This document shows positions 56,817 through 64,000 of a stretch of DNA of 64,000 bases, piece by piece (position 1 is the first letter of the stretch; every line of letters begins with the position of its first letter). The position numbers were made by a program, and so were the translations under genes. Source of the DNA: an uncultured Tateyamaria sp. (GTDB lineage Bacteria > Pseudomonadota > Alphaproteobacteria > Rhodobacterales > Rhodobacteraceae). The notes below the pieces were generated by a model. It ran no database searches and was not told the DNA's origin. It saw only the letters and a list, made by a program, of their open reading frames with translations. The stretch lies in the NCBI RefSeq assembly GCF_947503045.1, contig NZ_CANNCF010000001.1:806001-870000 (forward strand). Reading direction: 5' to 3'.

Positions 56817-57191
56817 TCAGAACTCCTGCGGGGGGATGCGCGCGATGCAGTTTTTGCGGAAATGTTCGGGGCGTTCGCGCCACGGCACAAGGCCATCGGC
56901 GGTTGCAGCATATTTTGCGATGCCGTCCACAACTGTGTCAGCGTCGCGGTCTTCCATCAGGTTGCCGTAGACATAGGTCCAGCGTTGGGCTCCGCCGCGC
57001 ACGGCGACCGAGCATCCCGACGAGCAGTTCGACAGGCATTCGACCGCCTTCAGCGTCACACCCTCGGGCATGGTGCGTTGCGCAAGTTCGGCGTGCAGGG
57101 CCTCGCCGGGGCGGGTGCCGCCTTCGGGCACTTCGGTCTCGCGTCGGCATTTGACGCAGACCAGCAGTTCTACGGGGGGCAGTGCGCTCAT
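56817..57191 (-). CDS. DUF1636 metal-binding protein
   Basis: A 124-residue protein with a thioredoxin-like-ferredoxin pattern: CVKCRRETEVPEGG (Cys12, Cys15) and VECLSNCSSGCSVAVRG (three further Cys), suited to a [2Fe-2S] cluster or cobalt. It heads the cobW-N-G-H-I-J operon directly below riboswitch 2. DUF1636 genes often sit beside cobW/cobN; the function is unproven, and a cobalt-handling or redox role is inferred from context. Confidence 0.88.
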   Translation of the reverse strand: MSALPPVELLVCVKCRRETEVPEGGTRPGEALHAELAQRTMPEGVTLKAVECLSNCSSGCSVAVRGGAQRWTYVYGNLMEDRDADTVVDGIAKYAATADGLVPWRERPEHFRKNCIARIPPQEF

Positions 57192-57289
57192 GTCTCATCC
57201 CAGGGCTTGGGCAGGGGGGATGGCGGGCGGCGGCTGGGCCGTGTTGTCCCGACACCCGGAAACACCCCGTCCGGTTTCGTCAACTCATC

Positions 57290-57460
57290 TGCTGGCAGGT
57301 CTCCCGGCTTGCGGATGTCGAGGTTTCCCTCGGTGGCGGCCCAACCTTCCCGACCCGTGCAGGCCAGTGGCTTTGGGCGACCTCTCCGGTCACGGTCGCG
57401 GGGGCGGCTGCGTTTGGATGCGTTGCGGCACCGTCTGCATTCCCTTTTCACCCGACATGC
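57290..57460 (-). promoter_or_regulatory. Cobalamin riboswitch 2
   Basis: Minus strand: B12 box AAGCCGGGAGACCTGCC (complement of 57294-57310), GCCACTG core (complement of 57365-57371), GACCGGAGAGG and the 5' GGGTGAAAAGGGAATGC start near 57460. It precedes the DUF1636-cobW-cobN operon, which it should repress at high adenosylcobalamin. Confidence 0.92.
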
Positions 57461-57769
57461 GCCGGGCACCAGCGCATCCGTAGTGCGCGCGGCTGTGCGT
57501 CGAGTCAAGCGGGGTTGTGCACAGTGTCGGCACGGAATCAAGGCCGCAGGCCGCCGTGCCAGCGCCGACCCGCCCCCCGGGGCGGCGCTATGTCAATGTC
57601 AGCGCATCGCATGAGTGGCTTGCTGGCATGATAACCATAAATCGCTCCGCGCAACTGATGCTGTGCCACCCCGCGGCTCGGCGCTGGCCCGGCTTTGCTC
57701 TGTGCCCTCTGGTCCTTGCATGCGAGCCATGCCAAACACTGACGCAAACCAAACGCCTGGAGGCCTGCC
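57461..57769. other. Divergent promoter region between riboswitch 2 and cobO
   Basis: About 310 bp with no gene. It must hold the leftward promoter for the riboswitch 2 transcript and the rightward promoter for cobO. No second B12 box is seen on the cobO side. Confidence 0.45.
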
Positions 57770-58378
57770 ATGGATGACATCACCGAACGCCACAATGCCA
57801 AGATGAAAAAGATCAAGGCCGCGCGCGACAAGATGATGGAGACCAAGACGGAGGAAAAGGGCCTGATCATGGTCCATACGGGCCCCGGCAAGGGCAAATC
57901 CTCCTCCGGGTTCGGCATGATCATGCGCTGCATCAGCCACGGTATCCCGTGTGCGGTGGTGCAGTTCATCAAGGGCAACTGGGACACGGGGGAAAAGACG
58001 TTCCTGCGGGATCGATTTCCGGATGAGTGCCGGTTTTTCGTGTCCGGCGAAGGCTTTACCTGGGAAACACAGGACCGGGATCGCGACATTATGGCCGCGA
58101 AAAAGGGCTGGGAAATCGCCAAGGAGCAGATCCTGGACGACGAGGTCGACTTTGTCCTGCTGGACGAGATCAACATCGCGCTTCGCTACGATTACCTGGA
58201 CATCGACGAGGTGGTCGATTTCCTGCTGCACCAGAAACCGCGCATGACACACGTGGTTTTGACCGGGCGCAATGCGAAACCCGAGTTGATCGAGGCGGCC
58301 GACCTTGTGACCGAGATGGCGTTGATCAAACACCCGTTCAAGGACGGGGTGAAGGCGCAGAAGGGCGTGGAGTTCTGA
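57770..58378 (+). CDS. cobO: Cob(I)yrinic acid a,c-diamide adenosyltransferase CobO
   Basis: A 202-residue BtuR/CobO-type enzyme: P-loop VHTGPGKGKSSSGFGM (35-50), VVQFIKGNWDTGE, FTWETQDRDRD, LLDEINIALRYDYLDIDEVV and HVVLTGRNAKPELIEAADLVTEM. It transfers the 5'-deoxyadenosyl group to Co(I). GGAGG precedes the ATG. Rightward, with a membrane hydrolase gene 10 bp downstream. Confidence 0.95.
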   Translation: MDDITERHNAKMKKIKAARDKMMETKTEEKGLIMVHTGPGKGKSSSGFGMIMRCISHGIPCAVVQFIKGNWDTGEKTFLRDRFPDECRFFVSGEGFTWETQDRDRDIMAAKKGWEIAKEQILDDEVDFVLLDEINIALRYDYLDIDEVVDFLLHQKPRMTHVVLTGRNAKPELIEAADLVTEMALIKHPFKDGVKAQKGVEF

Positions 58379-58388
58379 GGCCCCACAG

Positions 58389-58859
58389 ATGATCATCGGG
58401 CATCTTCCCGCAGGTTACCTGATGGCCACGGCGCTGGATCGCAGCTTTGATCGCGATCGTGTCGTGTTCTGGAGCATTCTGGTGGGCAGTGTGGCCCCCG
58501 ACCTCGACATGCTGCGCTTCTTTCTGGTGGACCGGGGGGCGGTGCATCATCACAACTATCTCACCCATGACCCGACTTTGTGGTTCGGCGTTTTGTTCTT
58601 GGGCTTTGTGCTGACGTCACGGGCGTTGATTGGCCTCGGGATCGGTGCGGTGCTGCATATGGTGTTGGACACGGTGGTGGGGGCGGTGTCGTGGGGATAT
58701 GGCAAGTTGTCCGTGTCTGGGCCTCTGGTCACTGTGCCTGCAACACAAGATCACTGGGTGCTGTCTTTTATCCTGCACTGGACGTTTCTGATCGAGCTGG
58801 TGATCTGCGGTGTCGCCGTTGCTGTCTTCATGAAACGACGAAAGGCAGCGCCCGACTAG
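58389..58859 (+). CDS. DUF457/YdjM-like membrane-bound metal-dependent hydrolase
   Basis: A 156-residue membrane protein with MIIGHLPAGYLMATAL, GSVAPDLDMLRFF (Asp-x-Asp), HHHNYLTHDP and a GAVLHMVLDTVVGAVSWGY segment; His/Asp pairs at membrane edges match the LexA-regulated YdjM/DUF457 group. Its short gap to cobO suggests cotranscription. Substrate unknown. Confidence 0.8.
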   Translation: MIIGHLPAGYLMATALDRSFDRDRVVFWSILVGSVAPDLDMLRFFLVDRGAVHHHNYLTHDPTLWFGVLFLGFVLTSRALIGLGIGAVLHMVLDTVVGAVSWGYGKLSVSGPLVTVPATQDHWVLSFILHWTFLIELVICGVAVAVFMKRRKAAPD

Positions 58860-58893
58860 GCGCGCTTGGGGTCGCATGCGTGCGGCGCGTGTT

Positions 58894-59043
58894 TTAGCTC
58901 AGAAACGCTGCCAAGCTATCAAGGTCGATGGCCCATGCCGCAGCGGGCACGGCGATGGCGAGGCCAATCAGGCACAAGGTCTTGCGCTGGCGCGCTTTGG
59001 CAGCCCGTTTGCGCCGCTCGGGCGTGTTCGTGAAATCCAACAT
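58894..59043 (-). CDS. Small single-span membrane protein, 49 residues
   Basis: A basic N-terminus (MLDFTNTPERRKRAAKARQRK) is followed by one hydrophobic segment (TLCLIGLAIAVPAAAWAI). An alternative ATG at 59073 has a somewhat better site and adds ten residues. No family recognised. It lies between the hydrolase and the divergent cobQ. Confidence 0.45.
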   Translation of the reverse strand: MLDFTNTPERRKRAAKARQRKTLCLIGLAIAVPAAAWAIDLDSLAAFLS

Positions 59044-59141
59044 GATCTTTCCGTTTCTATTGCTTGGTGTCATGTAAGTGCTCGTCCTTGCGAGGTTGGG
59101 CATCGAATCTGGCGAATCTAGGATGCCGGGATGGAGGTATC

Positions 59142-60590
59142 ATGGCGAAAGCCCTCATGGTTCAAGGCACCGGCTCCAATGTCGGCAAGTCCATGCTGGT
59201 GGCGGGCCTGTGCCGGGCGGCGCTTCGCCGAGGGCTGTCTGTGGCGCCCTTCAAACCCCAGAACATGTCCAACAATGCGGCCGTGACCGAAAACGGGGGC
59301 GAGATCGGGCGCGCGCAGGCCTTGCAGGCAATGGCCTGTGGATTACAGCCGCATACCGACATGAACCCCGTCCTGCTCAAGCCCGAAACGGATGTGGGCA
59401 GTCAGGTGGTGGTGCAGGGCAAGCGCGTGGCCACGGTCAAGGCGCGCGACTATGCGGCGCTGAAGCCGCAATTGATGGGCGCGGTGTTGGACAGTTTCAA
59501 TCGGTTGAAATCACGCCACGATCTGGTGCTGGTCGAAGGGGCGGGCAGTCCCGCCGAAGTGAACCTGCGCGCCGGTGACATCGCCAATATGGGCTTTGCC
59601 CGCGCCGCCGATTGCCCGGTGATCCTGGCCGGGGACATCGACCGGGGTGGCGTGATTGCCCAGGTCGTCGGCACCAAGGCGGTGATTGATCCAGATGATG
59701 CAGCGTTAATCGCGGGGTTCCTGATCAATCGCTTTCGCGGCGATCCAAGCCTGTTTGACGATGGCTATACCATGATCGAACAGCACACCGGCTGGCGCGG
59801 TTTTGGCGTTGTGCCCTGGTATGGCGATGCGTGGAAGCTGCCTGCCGAGGATGCGCTCGATATTGCGACGCCTGCGCGGGACAAGGGCCTGCACATCGTC
59901 TGCCTCAAGCTCTCACGTATCGCCAATTTCGACGATCTGGACCCGCTGGCGCAGGAACTGGGCGTGCGGGTGACGATGCTGCACGCGGGCCAGGCGCTGC
60001 CCGGCGATACGGATGTGGTGATCATTCCCGGGTCGAAATCGACTATGGGGGATTTGGCCTGTCTCAAGGCGCAAGGATGGGACGAGGATGTGCGCGCGCA
60101 CCATCGCAGGGGTGGGCATGTGCTGGGCATTTGCGGCGGGTTTCAGATGCTGGGACACAGCGTTGATGATCCCGAAGGGATCGAGGGGCCGCCGGGCAGG
60201 GCGGGCGGGATCGGTCTGCTGGACGTGGAGACGGTGATGACCGGGGACAAGCGGCTGACGACCGTGGGCGCTGTGCATGTGCCGTCCGGGCAGCCCTTTG
60301 ACGGGTATGAAATCCATATCGGGCGCAGTGAGGGGGGCGATCGTGCCCGCCCCTTTGCCCGCGTGGGCGGGCAGGACGAAGGCGCGATCAGCGCCGATGG
60401 GCGCGTGGCGGGCAGCTATCTGCACGGCATGTTTCGCGATGACGGGTTCCGCCGGGCGTGGCTTGCCGGGTTCGGGGTCGCTGCGAGCGGCACGGCCTAT
60501 GCGCAGGGCGTCGAGGCGACCCTTGATGCGCTTGCCGACCATCTTGAGGCGCATCTGAATGTGGACGGGCTGCTGGCCTGTGCGCGCTAG
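59142..60590 (+). CDS. cobQ: Cobyric acid synthase CobQ
   Basis: A 482-residue amidotransferase-linked synthetase: P-loop [70 protein letters not shown]; the glutaminase domain has the nucleophile in [10 protein letters not shown] and a C-terminal [11 protein letters not shown] His. It amidates four side chains of adenosylcobyrinate a,c-diamide. ATG 59142 has GGAGG five bases upstream. Confidence 0.95.
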   Translation: MAKALMVQGTGSNVGKSMLVAGLCRAALRRGLSVAPFKPQNMSNNAAVTENGGEIGRAQALQAMACGLQPHTDMNPVLLKPETDVGSQVVVQGKRVATVKARDYAALKPQLMGAVLDSFNRLKSRHDLVLVEGAGSPAEVNLRAGDIANMGFARAADCPVILAGDIDRGGVIAQVVGTKAVIDPDDAALIAGFLINRFRGDPSLFDDGYTMIEQHTGWRGFGVVPWYGDAWKLPAEDALDIATPARDKGLHIVCLKLSRIANFDDLDPLAQELGVRVTMLHAGQALPGDTDVVIIPGSKSTMGDLACLKAQGWDEDVRAHHRRGGHVLGICGGFQMLGHSVDDPEGIEGPPGRAGGIGLLDVETVMTGDKRLTTVGAVHVPSGQPFDGYEIHIGRSEGGDRARPFARVGGQDEGAISADGRVAGSYLHGMFRDDGFRRAWLAGFGVAASGTAYAQGVEATLDALADHLEAHLNVDGLLACAR

Positions 60591-60617
60591 GCATTGCGCA
60601 GGTGTCCTGCGCCCCGT

Positions 60618-61355
60618 TCAGGAATCGAAACGAAAAGGCGGCAGTTGCTGAAAAGCGAGCTTGAGCGCCTCGCCCCAACCGTTTGATACGGCCTGATAAT
60701 AGGGATCGTCCATTTCGACCCGCGCGGCATGGCCGATCTGGTGGCTGTCCGCATCATAGGTCACGTAATCCAGCGGCAATCCCACCGACAGGTTCGATTT
60801 GATCGTGGAATCAAAACTGACCATCAGCAGTTTCACCGCATCCTCGAACGACATCTCGGGATCATGGGCGCGCACAAGGATCGGTTTGCCGTACTTGGCC
60901 TCGCCGATCTGGAAAAAAGGCGTGTCATCAGAGGCTTCGATAAAGTTGCCCTCGGGATAGATCAGGAACAGGCGCGGCGGGGCGCCCGCGATCTGGCCGC
61001 CCACGATCAGGGTCGCGCCAAAGGCGCCATCGGCCTCTTGACCACTGGTCGCATTGACCGAGATCACCTCGCGCAATGTGCGGCCCACTTCGCGCGCGAT
61101 CTGGAACATGGACGGAGCTTGCAGGATCGAGGGGTTGCGGTCTTCGGGGGCTTTGGCGCGCTCATCCAGCAGGCTGATCACCGATTGAGTGGTGGCCAGA
61201 TTGCCTGCTGTCATTATGACGATCGTGCGCTCGCCCGGCACCTCCCAGGTGTGCATCTTCTTGACGGTGGAAATATTGTCGACGCCCGCATTGGTGCGGG
61301 TGTCCGACATGAAGATCAGACCGGCATTCAGCCGCATCCCCACGCAATATGTCAT
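60618..61355 (-). CDS. Anbu (ancestral beta-subunit) proteasome-like peptidase
   Basis: A 245-residue Ntn-hydrolase beginning MTYCVGMRLNAGLIFMSDTRTNAG. The Thr after the initiator Met is the expected N-terminal nucleophile; Asp and Lys partners appear in SDTRTNAG and TVKKMHTW. The DGAFGATLIVGGQIAG segment matches the family. Anbu forms proteasome-like ring or helical assemblies. Last gene of the four-gene leftward operon. Confidence 0.92.
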   Translation of the reverse strand: MTYCVGMRLNAGLIFMSDTRTNAGVDNISTVKKMHTWEVPGERTIVIMTAGNLATTQSVISLLDERAKAPEDRNPSILQAPSMFQIAREVGRTLREVISVNATSGQEADGAFGATLIVGGQIAGAPPRLFLIYPEGNFIEASDDTPFFQIGEAKYGKPILVRAHDPEMSFEDAVKLLMVSFDSTIKSNLSVGLPLDYVTYDADSHQIGHAARVEMDDPYYQAVSNGWGEALKLAFQQLPPFRFDS

Positions 61356-61417
61356 TCTGGTTCCGTGCCTTTTTCATGCAAGCGAGTCGTCGCGCGCAAT
61401 ATCACACAGTTATTGCG

Positions 61418-62218
61418 CTATTGTTGCTGCACCTGCAAGGCAACCGCCATCGCTTCGCCCGCCTGACCAAAACGCATGCCCGAAATCGGGGCCGCGCCGC
61501 GATAATCAAGCCCGGTGGCGACACGGATATAGCGCGCATCCGGGCTGATGGAGTTTGAGACATCAAAGCCGACCCAGCCCAGTTCAGGCACATGCGCCTC
61601 GGCCCAGGCGTGGGTGGCGTCCTGTTCGATCCGGTCGTTCATCATCAGATACCCCGACACGTAACGTGCGGGATAACCCATCGCGCGCGCCGCGGTGATG
61701 AACAGATGCGCATGGTCCTGACAGACGCCGTGCCCGGCGCTCAGCACATCCTCGGCCGTCAGGTCTGCTGCGGCCTGATCGGTCGAGTAGGGCACCGCAG
61801 ACAGGACATGGGCCGACAGTGCGTGCAGCACCTCAAGGTCCGTGCCATCGCGCGGAGCGCTGTCCACCAGCGCCTGCACCTGTGGCCCGACCGTTGTCAG
61901 CGAGGTGCTGCGCTGGAACAGCCACAGGGGCACGTAGCCGCCCTGCGGGCCAACAACGCCCGCCTGATCCTCGACATCGACCGTGCCGCGGCAGATGATC
62001 TCGATCTCTGTCTCGCCGGGGGTAAAGCTGACCAGATCGACCGAATTGGCATGCTCATCCTCGAACGCCACCTCGACGCGGCCGCCGCGCACTTCGATGT
62101 CCCAGTCCACGATGGTCTGGCCGGGGCGCGATTTCGGGCGCAGGCGCACCTGTTGCAGCGCATATGGCACCGGTGCGTTGTAGGTGTAGTGGGTCTTATG
62201 TTCGACTCTCAGGCGCAT
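61418..62218 (-). CDS. Transglutaminase-like cysteine peptidase of the Anbu operon
   Basis: A 266-residue protein: N-terminal beta domain (RVEHKTHYTYNAPVPYALQQVRLRP) and transglutaminase core with Cys166 (SAGHGVCQDHAHLF), His203 (DATHAWAEA) and Asp219 (WVGFDVSN). Family members may act on peptides or isopeptides; in the Anbu context the substrate may be a peptide product of the ATP-grasp/alpha-E pair (inference). Confidence 0.93.
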   Translation of the reverse strand: MRLRVEHKTHYTYNAPVPYALQQVRLRPKSRPGQTIVDWDIEVRGGRVEVAFEDEHANSVDLVSFTPGETEIEIICRGTVDVEDQAGVVGPQGGYVPLWLFQRSTSLTTVGPQVQALVDSAPRDGTDLEVLHALSAHVLSAVPYSTDQAAADLTAEDVLSAGHGVCQDHAHLFITAARAMGYPARYVSGYLMMNDRIEQDATHAWAEAHVPELGWVGFDVSNSISPDARYIRVATGLDYRGAAPISGMRFGQAGEAMAVALQVQQQ

Positions 62219-62222
62219 ATGC

Positions 62223-63164
62223 TCACTCGCTGAACCTATAGTCGATCTCGATCTGGCGGCCCAATGCCGCGCTGTCGCGCAGGAAATCCGAGATGAACTC
62301 GTGCAGGCCATAATCGAAAATGGCCGTCATGTCATTGGTCCTGAACCGTCCGCACAACGTGTCGGCCAGCGCATGGCAGGGGTGGCGGGTGTTGTATTCC
62401 TCAGCCAGAAACCCGAGGTTTTCGCCAATCTTGCGATAGCAAAAGGCAAGGCTGCGGGGCAGGCGGCCATCCAGAATCAGGAAGCGCGCGATGGCCATCG
62501 GGTCCGTCTCGCCCTCGTGCAGGGTCTGGTAGGCGCGTGTGGTCGAGGTGGCGCGCAGGATCGTGTCCCATTGCACGTTGTCCGAGGCCGAGCCGACCAG
62601 CCGGACGGAGGGCAGCAGGATGTAGTACTTCTGATCGAGGATACGGGCCGTGTTGTCCGCCCGCTCAAAGAAGGTGCCGATGCGGCTGAAATTGTACATG
62701 TCGTTGCGCACCATCGTCCCGTGCAGGGCGCCACGCACAAAGGCACTGCGCTGGCGGATGATCTGCAGCACGCGGGGCAGATCACGATCCGCGACGGGCT
62801 GTGCCAACAGCCTTTTGAGCACCATGTAGCATTCGTTGACCGCCTCCCACACTTCGCGGGTCAGGGCGGTGCGCACCACGCGCGCGTTCACCCGCGCCGC
62901 TTCGATCTGGGCCATGATGCTGGCCGGATTGTTCGGATCGCGCAGCAGAAAATCGATGATGGCCGGTCCGTTGACTTCGCCGTGCAGCCCGGCATAGGCA
63001 TCGCTCAACCCGGTTGAAGACAGGATCGCCGTCCATTCGCTTTCCGCCGCACTGGATCGGGTCAACGAGATGCGCAGGCCTGCGTCGATCATCCGGGCCG
63101 TGTTTTCGGCCCTTTCAAGATAGCGGAACATCCAGAACAGACCGCCTGCTGTTTTGCCTAACAT
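62223..63164 (-). CDS. Alpha-E domain-containing protein (DUF403)
   Basis: A 313-residue helical protein with the alpha-E start (MLGKTAGGLFWMFRYLERAENTARMIDAGLR), NMYNFSRIGTFFERADNTARILD-type segments, and repeated conserved Glu/Arg. Alpha-E proteins occur nearly always with circularly permuted ATP-grasp ligases and are thought to join them in peptide-like bond synthesis. 4 bp gap to the transglutaminase gene on one side, 4 bp to the ATP-grasp gene on the other. Confidence 0.93.
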   Translation of the reverse strand: MLGKTAGGLFWMFRYLERAENTARMIDAGLRISLTRSSAAESEWTAILSSTGLSDAYAGLHGEVNGPAIIDFLLRDPNNPASIMAQIEAARVNARVVRTALTREVWEAVNECYMVLKRLLAQPVADRDLPRVLQIIRQRSAFVRGALHGTMVRNDMYNFSRIGTFFERADNTARILDQKYYILLPSVRLVGSASDNVQWDTILRATSTTRAYQTLHEGETDPMAIARFLILDGRLPRSLAFCYRKIGENLGFLAEEYNTRHPCHALADTLCGRFRTNDMTAIFDYGLHEFISDFLRDSAALGRQIEIDYRFSE

Positions 63165-63168
63165 GCGC

Positions 63169-64000
63169 CTAGTCCTCCAGCACCCAGGTGTCCTTGGTGC
63201 CTCCGCCCTGCGACGAGTTCACGATCAGCGACCCTTCGGTCAACGCAACCCGGGTCAGTCCGCCGGGAGTGATGTCGATCTTGTTCGGGGACATCAGCGC
63301 AAAGGGGCGCAGATCGACATGGCGCGGGGCCAGTCCCGCCTCGGTCAGGATCGGCACGGTGGACAGCGCCAATGTGGGCTGAGCGATGTAGTTGTCGGGC
63401 TTGGCCGTCAGCTTGGCACGGAACGCCTCGATCTCCTTTTTCGAGGCGGCAGGGCCGACAAGCATGCCGTAGCCGCCCGATCCGTGGACTTCCTTGACCA
63501 CGAGCTCCGACAGGTTGTCGAGCACGAATTTCAGCGCGTCCGGGTCCGAGCAGCGATGGGTCGGCACGTTCTTGAGGATCGCCTTTTCGCCCGTGTAGAA
63601 TTCAACGATATCAGGCATGTAGCTGTAGATCGCCTTGTCGTCCGCGATCCCTGTGCCCGGGGCATTGGCGATGGTGATCCCGCCTGCGCGGTAGACATCC
63701 ATGATCCCCGGCACGCCCAGCATGCTGTCGGGGTTGAAGTTCATCGGGTCCAGATATTCGTCATCGACCCGGCGATACAGCACGTCGATCGCCTTGTAGC
63801 CTTGGGTCGTGCGCATCGTCACACGCCCGTCCACGACGCGCAGATCGTGGCCCTCGACCAGTTCAGCGCTCATTTGATCGGCAAGGAAGGCGTGTTCGTA
63901 ATAGGCCGAGTTGTGAATGCCCGGCGTCAGCACCGCCAATGTGGGCCGCCCCGTGCAGGCGGCAGGCCCGCAGGCCGACAAGGAACGGCGCAGCGAACGC
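63169..64000 (-). CDS. Circularly permuted ATP-grasp protein (type 2), 3' part, truncated by window edge
   Basis: About 277 C-terminal residues are visible. The frame remains open to the window end, so the N-terminus is outside. Landmarks: LTPGIHNSAYYEHAFLADQM, VDVLYRRVDDEYLDP, ANAPGTGIADDKAIYSYMPDIVEFY, VVKEVHGSGGYGMLVGP and SLIVNSSQGGGTKDTWVLED. It belongs to the DUF404/DUF407 CP_ATPgrasp group, predicted carboxylate-amine ligases. First gene of the Anbu operon. Confidence 0.92.
   Translation of the reverse strand, partial: RSLRRSLSACGPAACTGRPTLAVLTPGIHNSAYYEHAFLADQMSAELVEGHDLRVVDGRVTMRTTQGYKAIDVLYRRVDDEYLDPMNFNPDSMLGVPGIMDVYRAGGITIANAPGTGIADDKAIYSYMPDIVEFYTGEKAILKNVPTHRCSDPDALKFVLDNLSELVVKEVHGSGGYGMLVGPAASKKEIEAFRAKLTAKPDNYIAQPTLALSTVPILTEAGLAPRHVDLRPFALMSPNKIDITPGGLTRVALTEGSLIVNSSQGGGTKDTWVLED

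Noticed and set aside
55427-57154. A 575-codon plus-strand open frame opposite cobN, cobW and DUF1636
   Set aside because: It crosses three gene boundaries and has no domain; the minus-strand genes are unambiguous.

Overview
The window is high-GC (roughly 60-65%, my estimate) alphaproteobacterial chromosome. The aerobic cobalamin route (CobG, CobF, CobN), the two cobalamin riboswitches, the Anbu protease operon, Tat-exported proteins and paired GntR regulators with AbrB-type or sugar-acid genes fit the Roseobacter/Rhodobacteraceae group (Rhodobacterales). That placement is inference from gene content, not a phylogeny. Genes are tightly packed with many 4-nt (ATGA/GTGA) overlaps. I see no rRNA, tRNA, CRISPR array, transposase or phage module.

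Layout. 1-4.6 kb: an IclR fragment and a divergent catabolic locus (isopropylmalate/isocitrate-type dehydrogenase, Gfo/Idh/MocA oxidoreductase and GntR leftward; antibiotic-biosynthesis-monooxygenase-like protein and metallo-beta-lactamase lactonase rightward). 4.6-6.6 kb: 3-hydroxybutyrate dehydrogenase and a patatin-like hydrolase, probably linked to PHB/ketone-body use. 6.6-18.6 kb: a Dpp/Opp-type peptide ABC transporter (dppBCDF with a DUF2059 gene and a 60-residue gene embedded), an AraC regulator, a DUF4142/blue-copper pair, and two paralogous binding proteins flanking a lower-GC gap that carries an unrecognised P-loop gene. 18.7-20.4 kb: AbrB-family permease plus GntR, with a perfect palindromic operator candidate. 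20.4-29.5 kb: tamB, tamA and a fused ABC/cNMP-binding protein whose nucleotide-binding domain has lost its catalytic motifs. 29.6-35.4 kb: DUF3307, glutathione-dependent formaldehyde dehydrogenase, an IorAB-type molybdenum hydroxylase, and an unrecognised 282-residue protein.

35.4-42.2 kb (leftward): a urease operon ureD-A-B-[cyclase, AhpD-like, DUF6980]-C-E-F-G, interrupted by three non-urease genes. 42.3-60.6 kb: nearly the whole aerobic cobyrinate pathway, namely cobF and a CbiM-like cobalt permease under riboswitch 1; cobL-E-M-B-A; cobK divergent; cobW-N-G-H-I-J headed by a DUF1636 gene under riboswitch 2; cobO; cobQ. CobA methylates uroporphyrinogen III; CobI, G, J, M, F, K, L and H carry precorrin-2 to hydrogenobyrinate; CobB amidates; CobN (with CobS/CobT, not here) inserts cobalt; CobO adenosylates; CobQ amidates to cobyric acid. 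Lower-axial-ligand and nucleotide-loop genes are absent. 60.6-64 kb: the Anbu operon (ATP-grasp, alpha-E, transglutaminase-like, Anbu), cut by the window edge.

Non-coding structure includes a dispersed 22-bp-arm inverted repeat (two full copies, one half copy), a second 24-bp hairpin repeat (two copies), a cluster of hairpins between ureE and ureC, and an unusual CATG tetranucleotide serving as the start codon of both divergent genes cobL and cobK.
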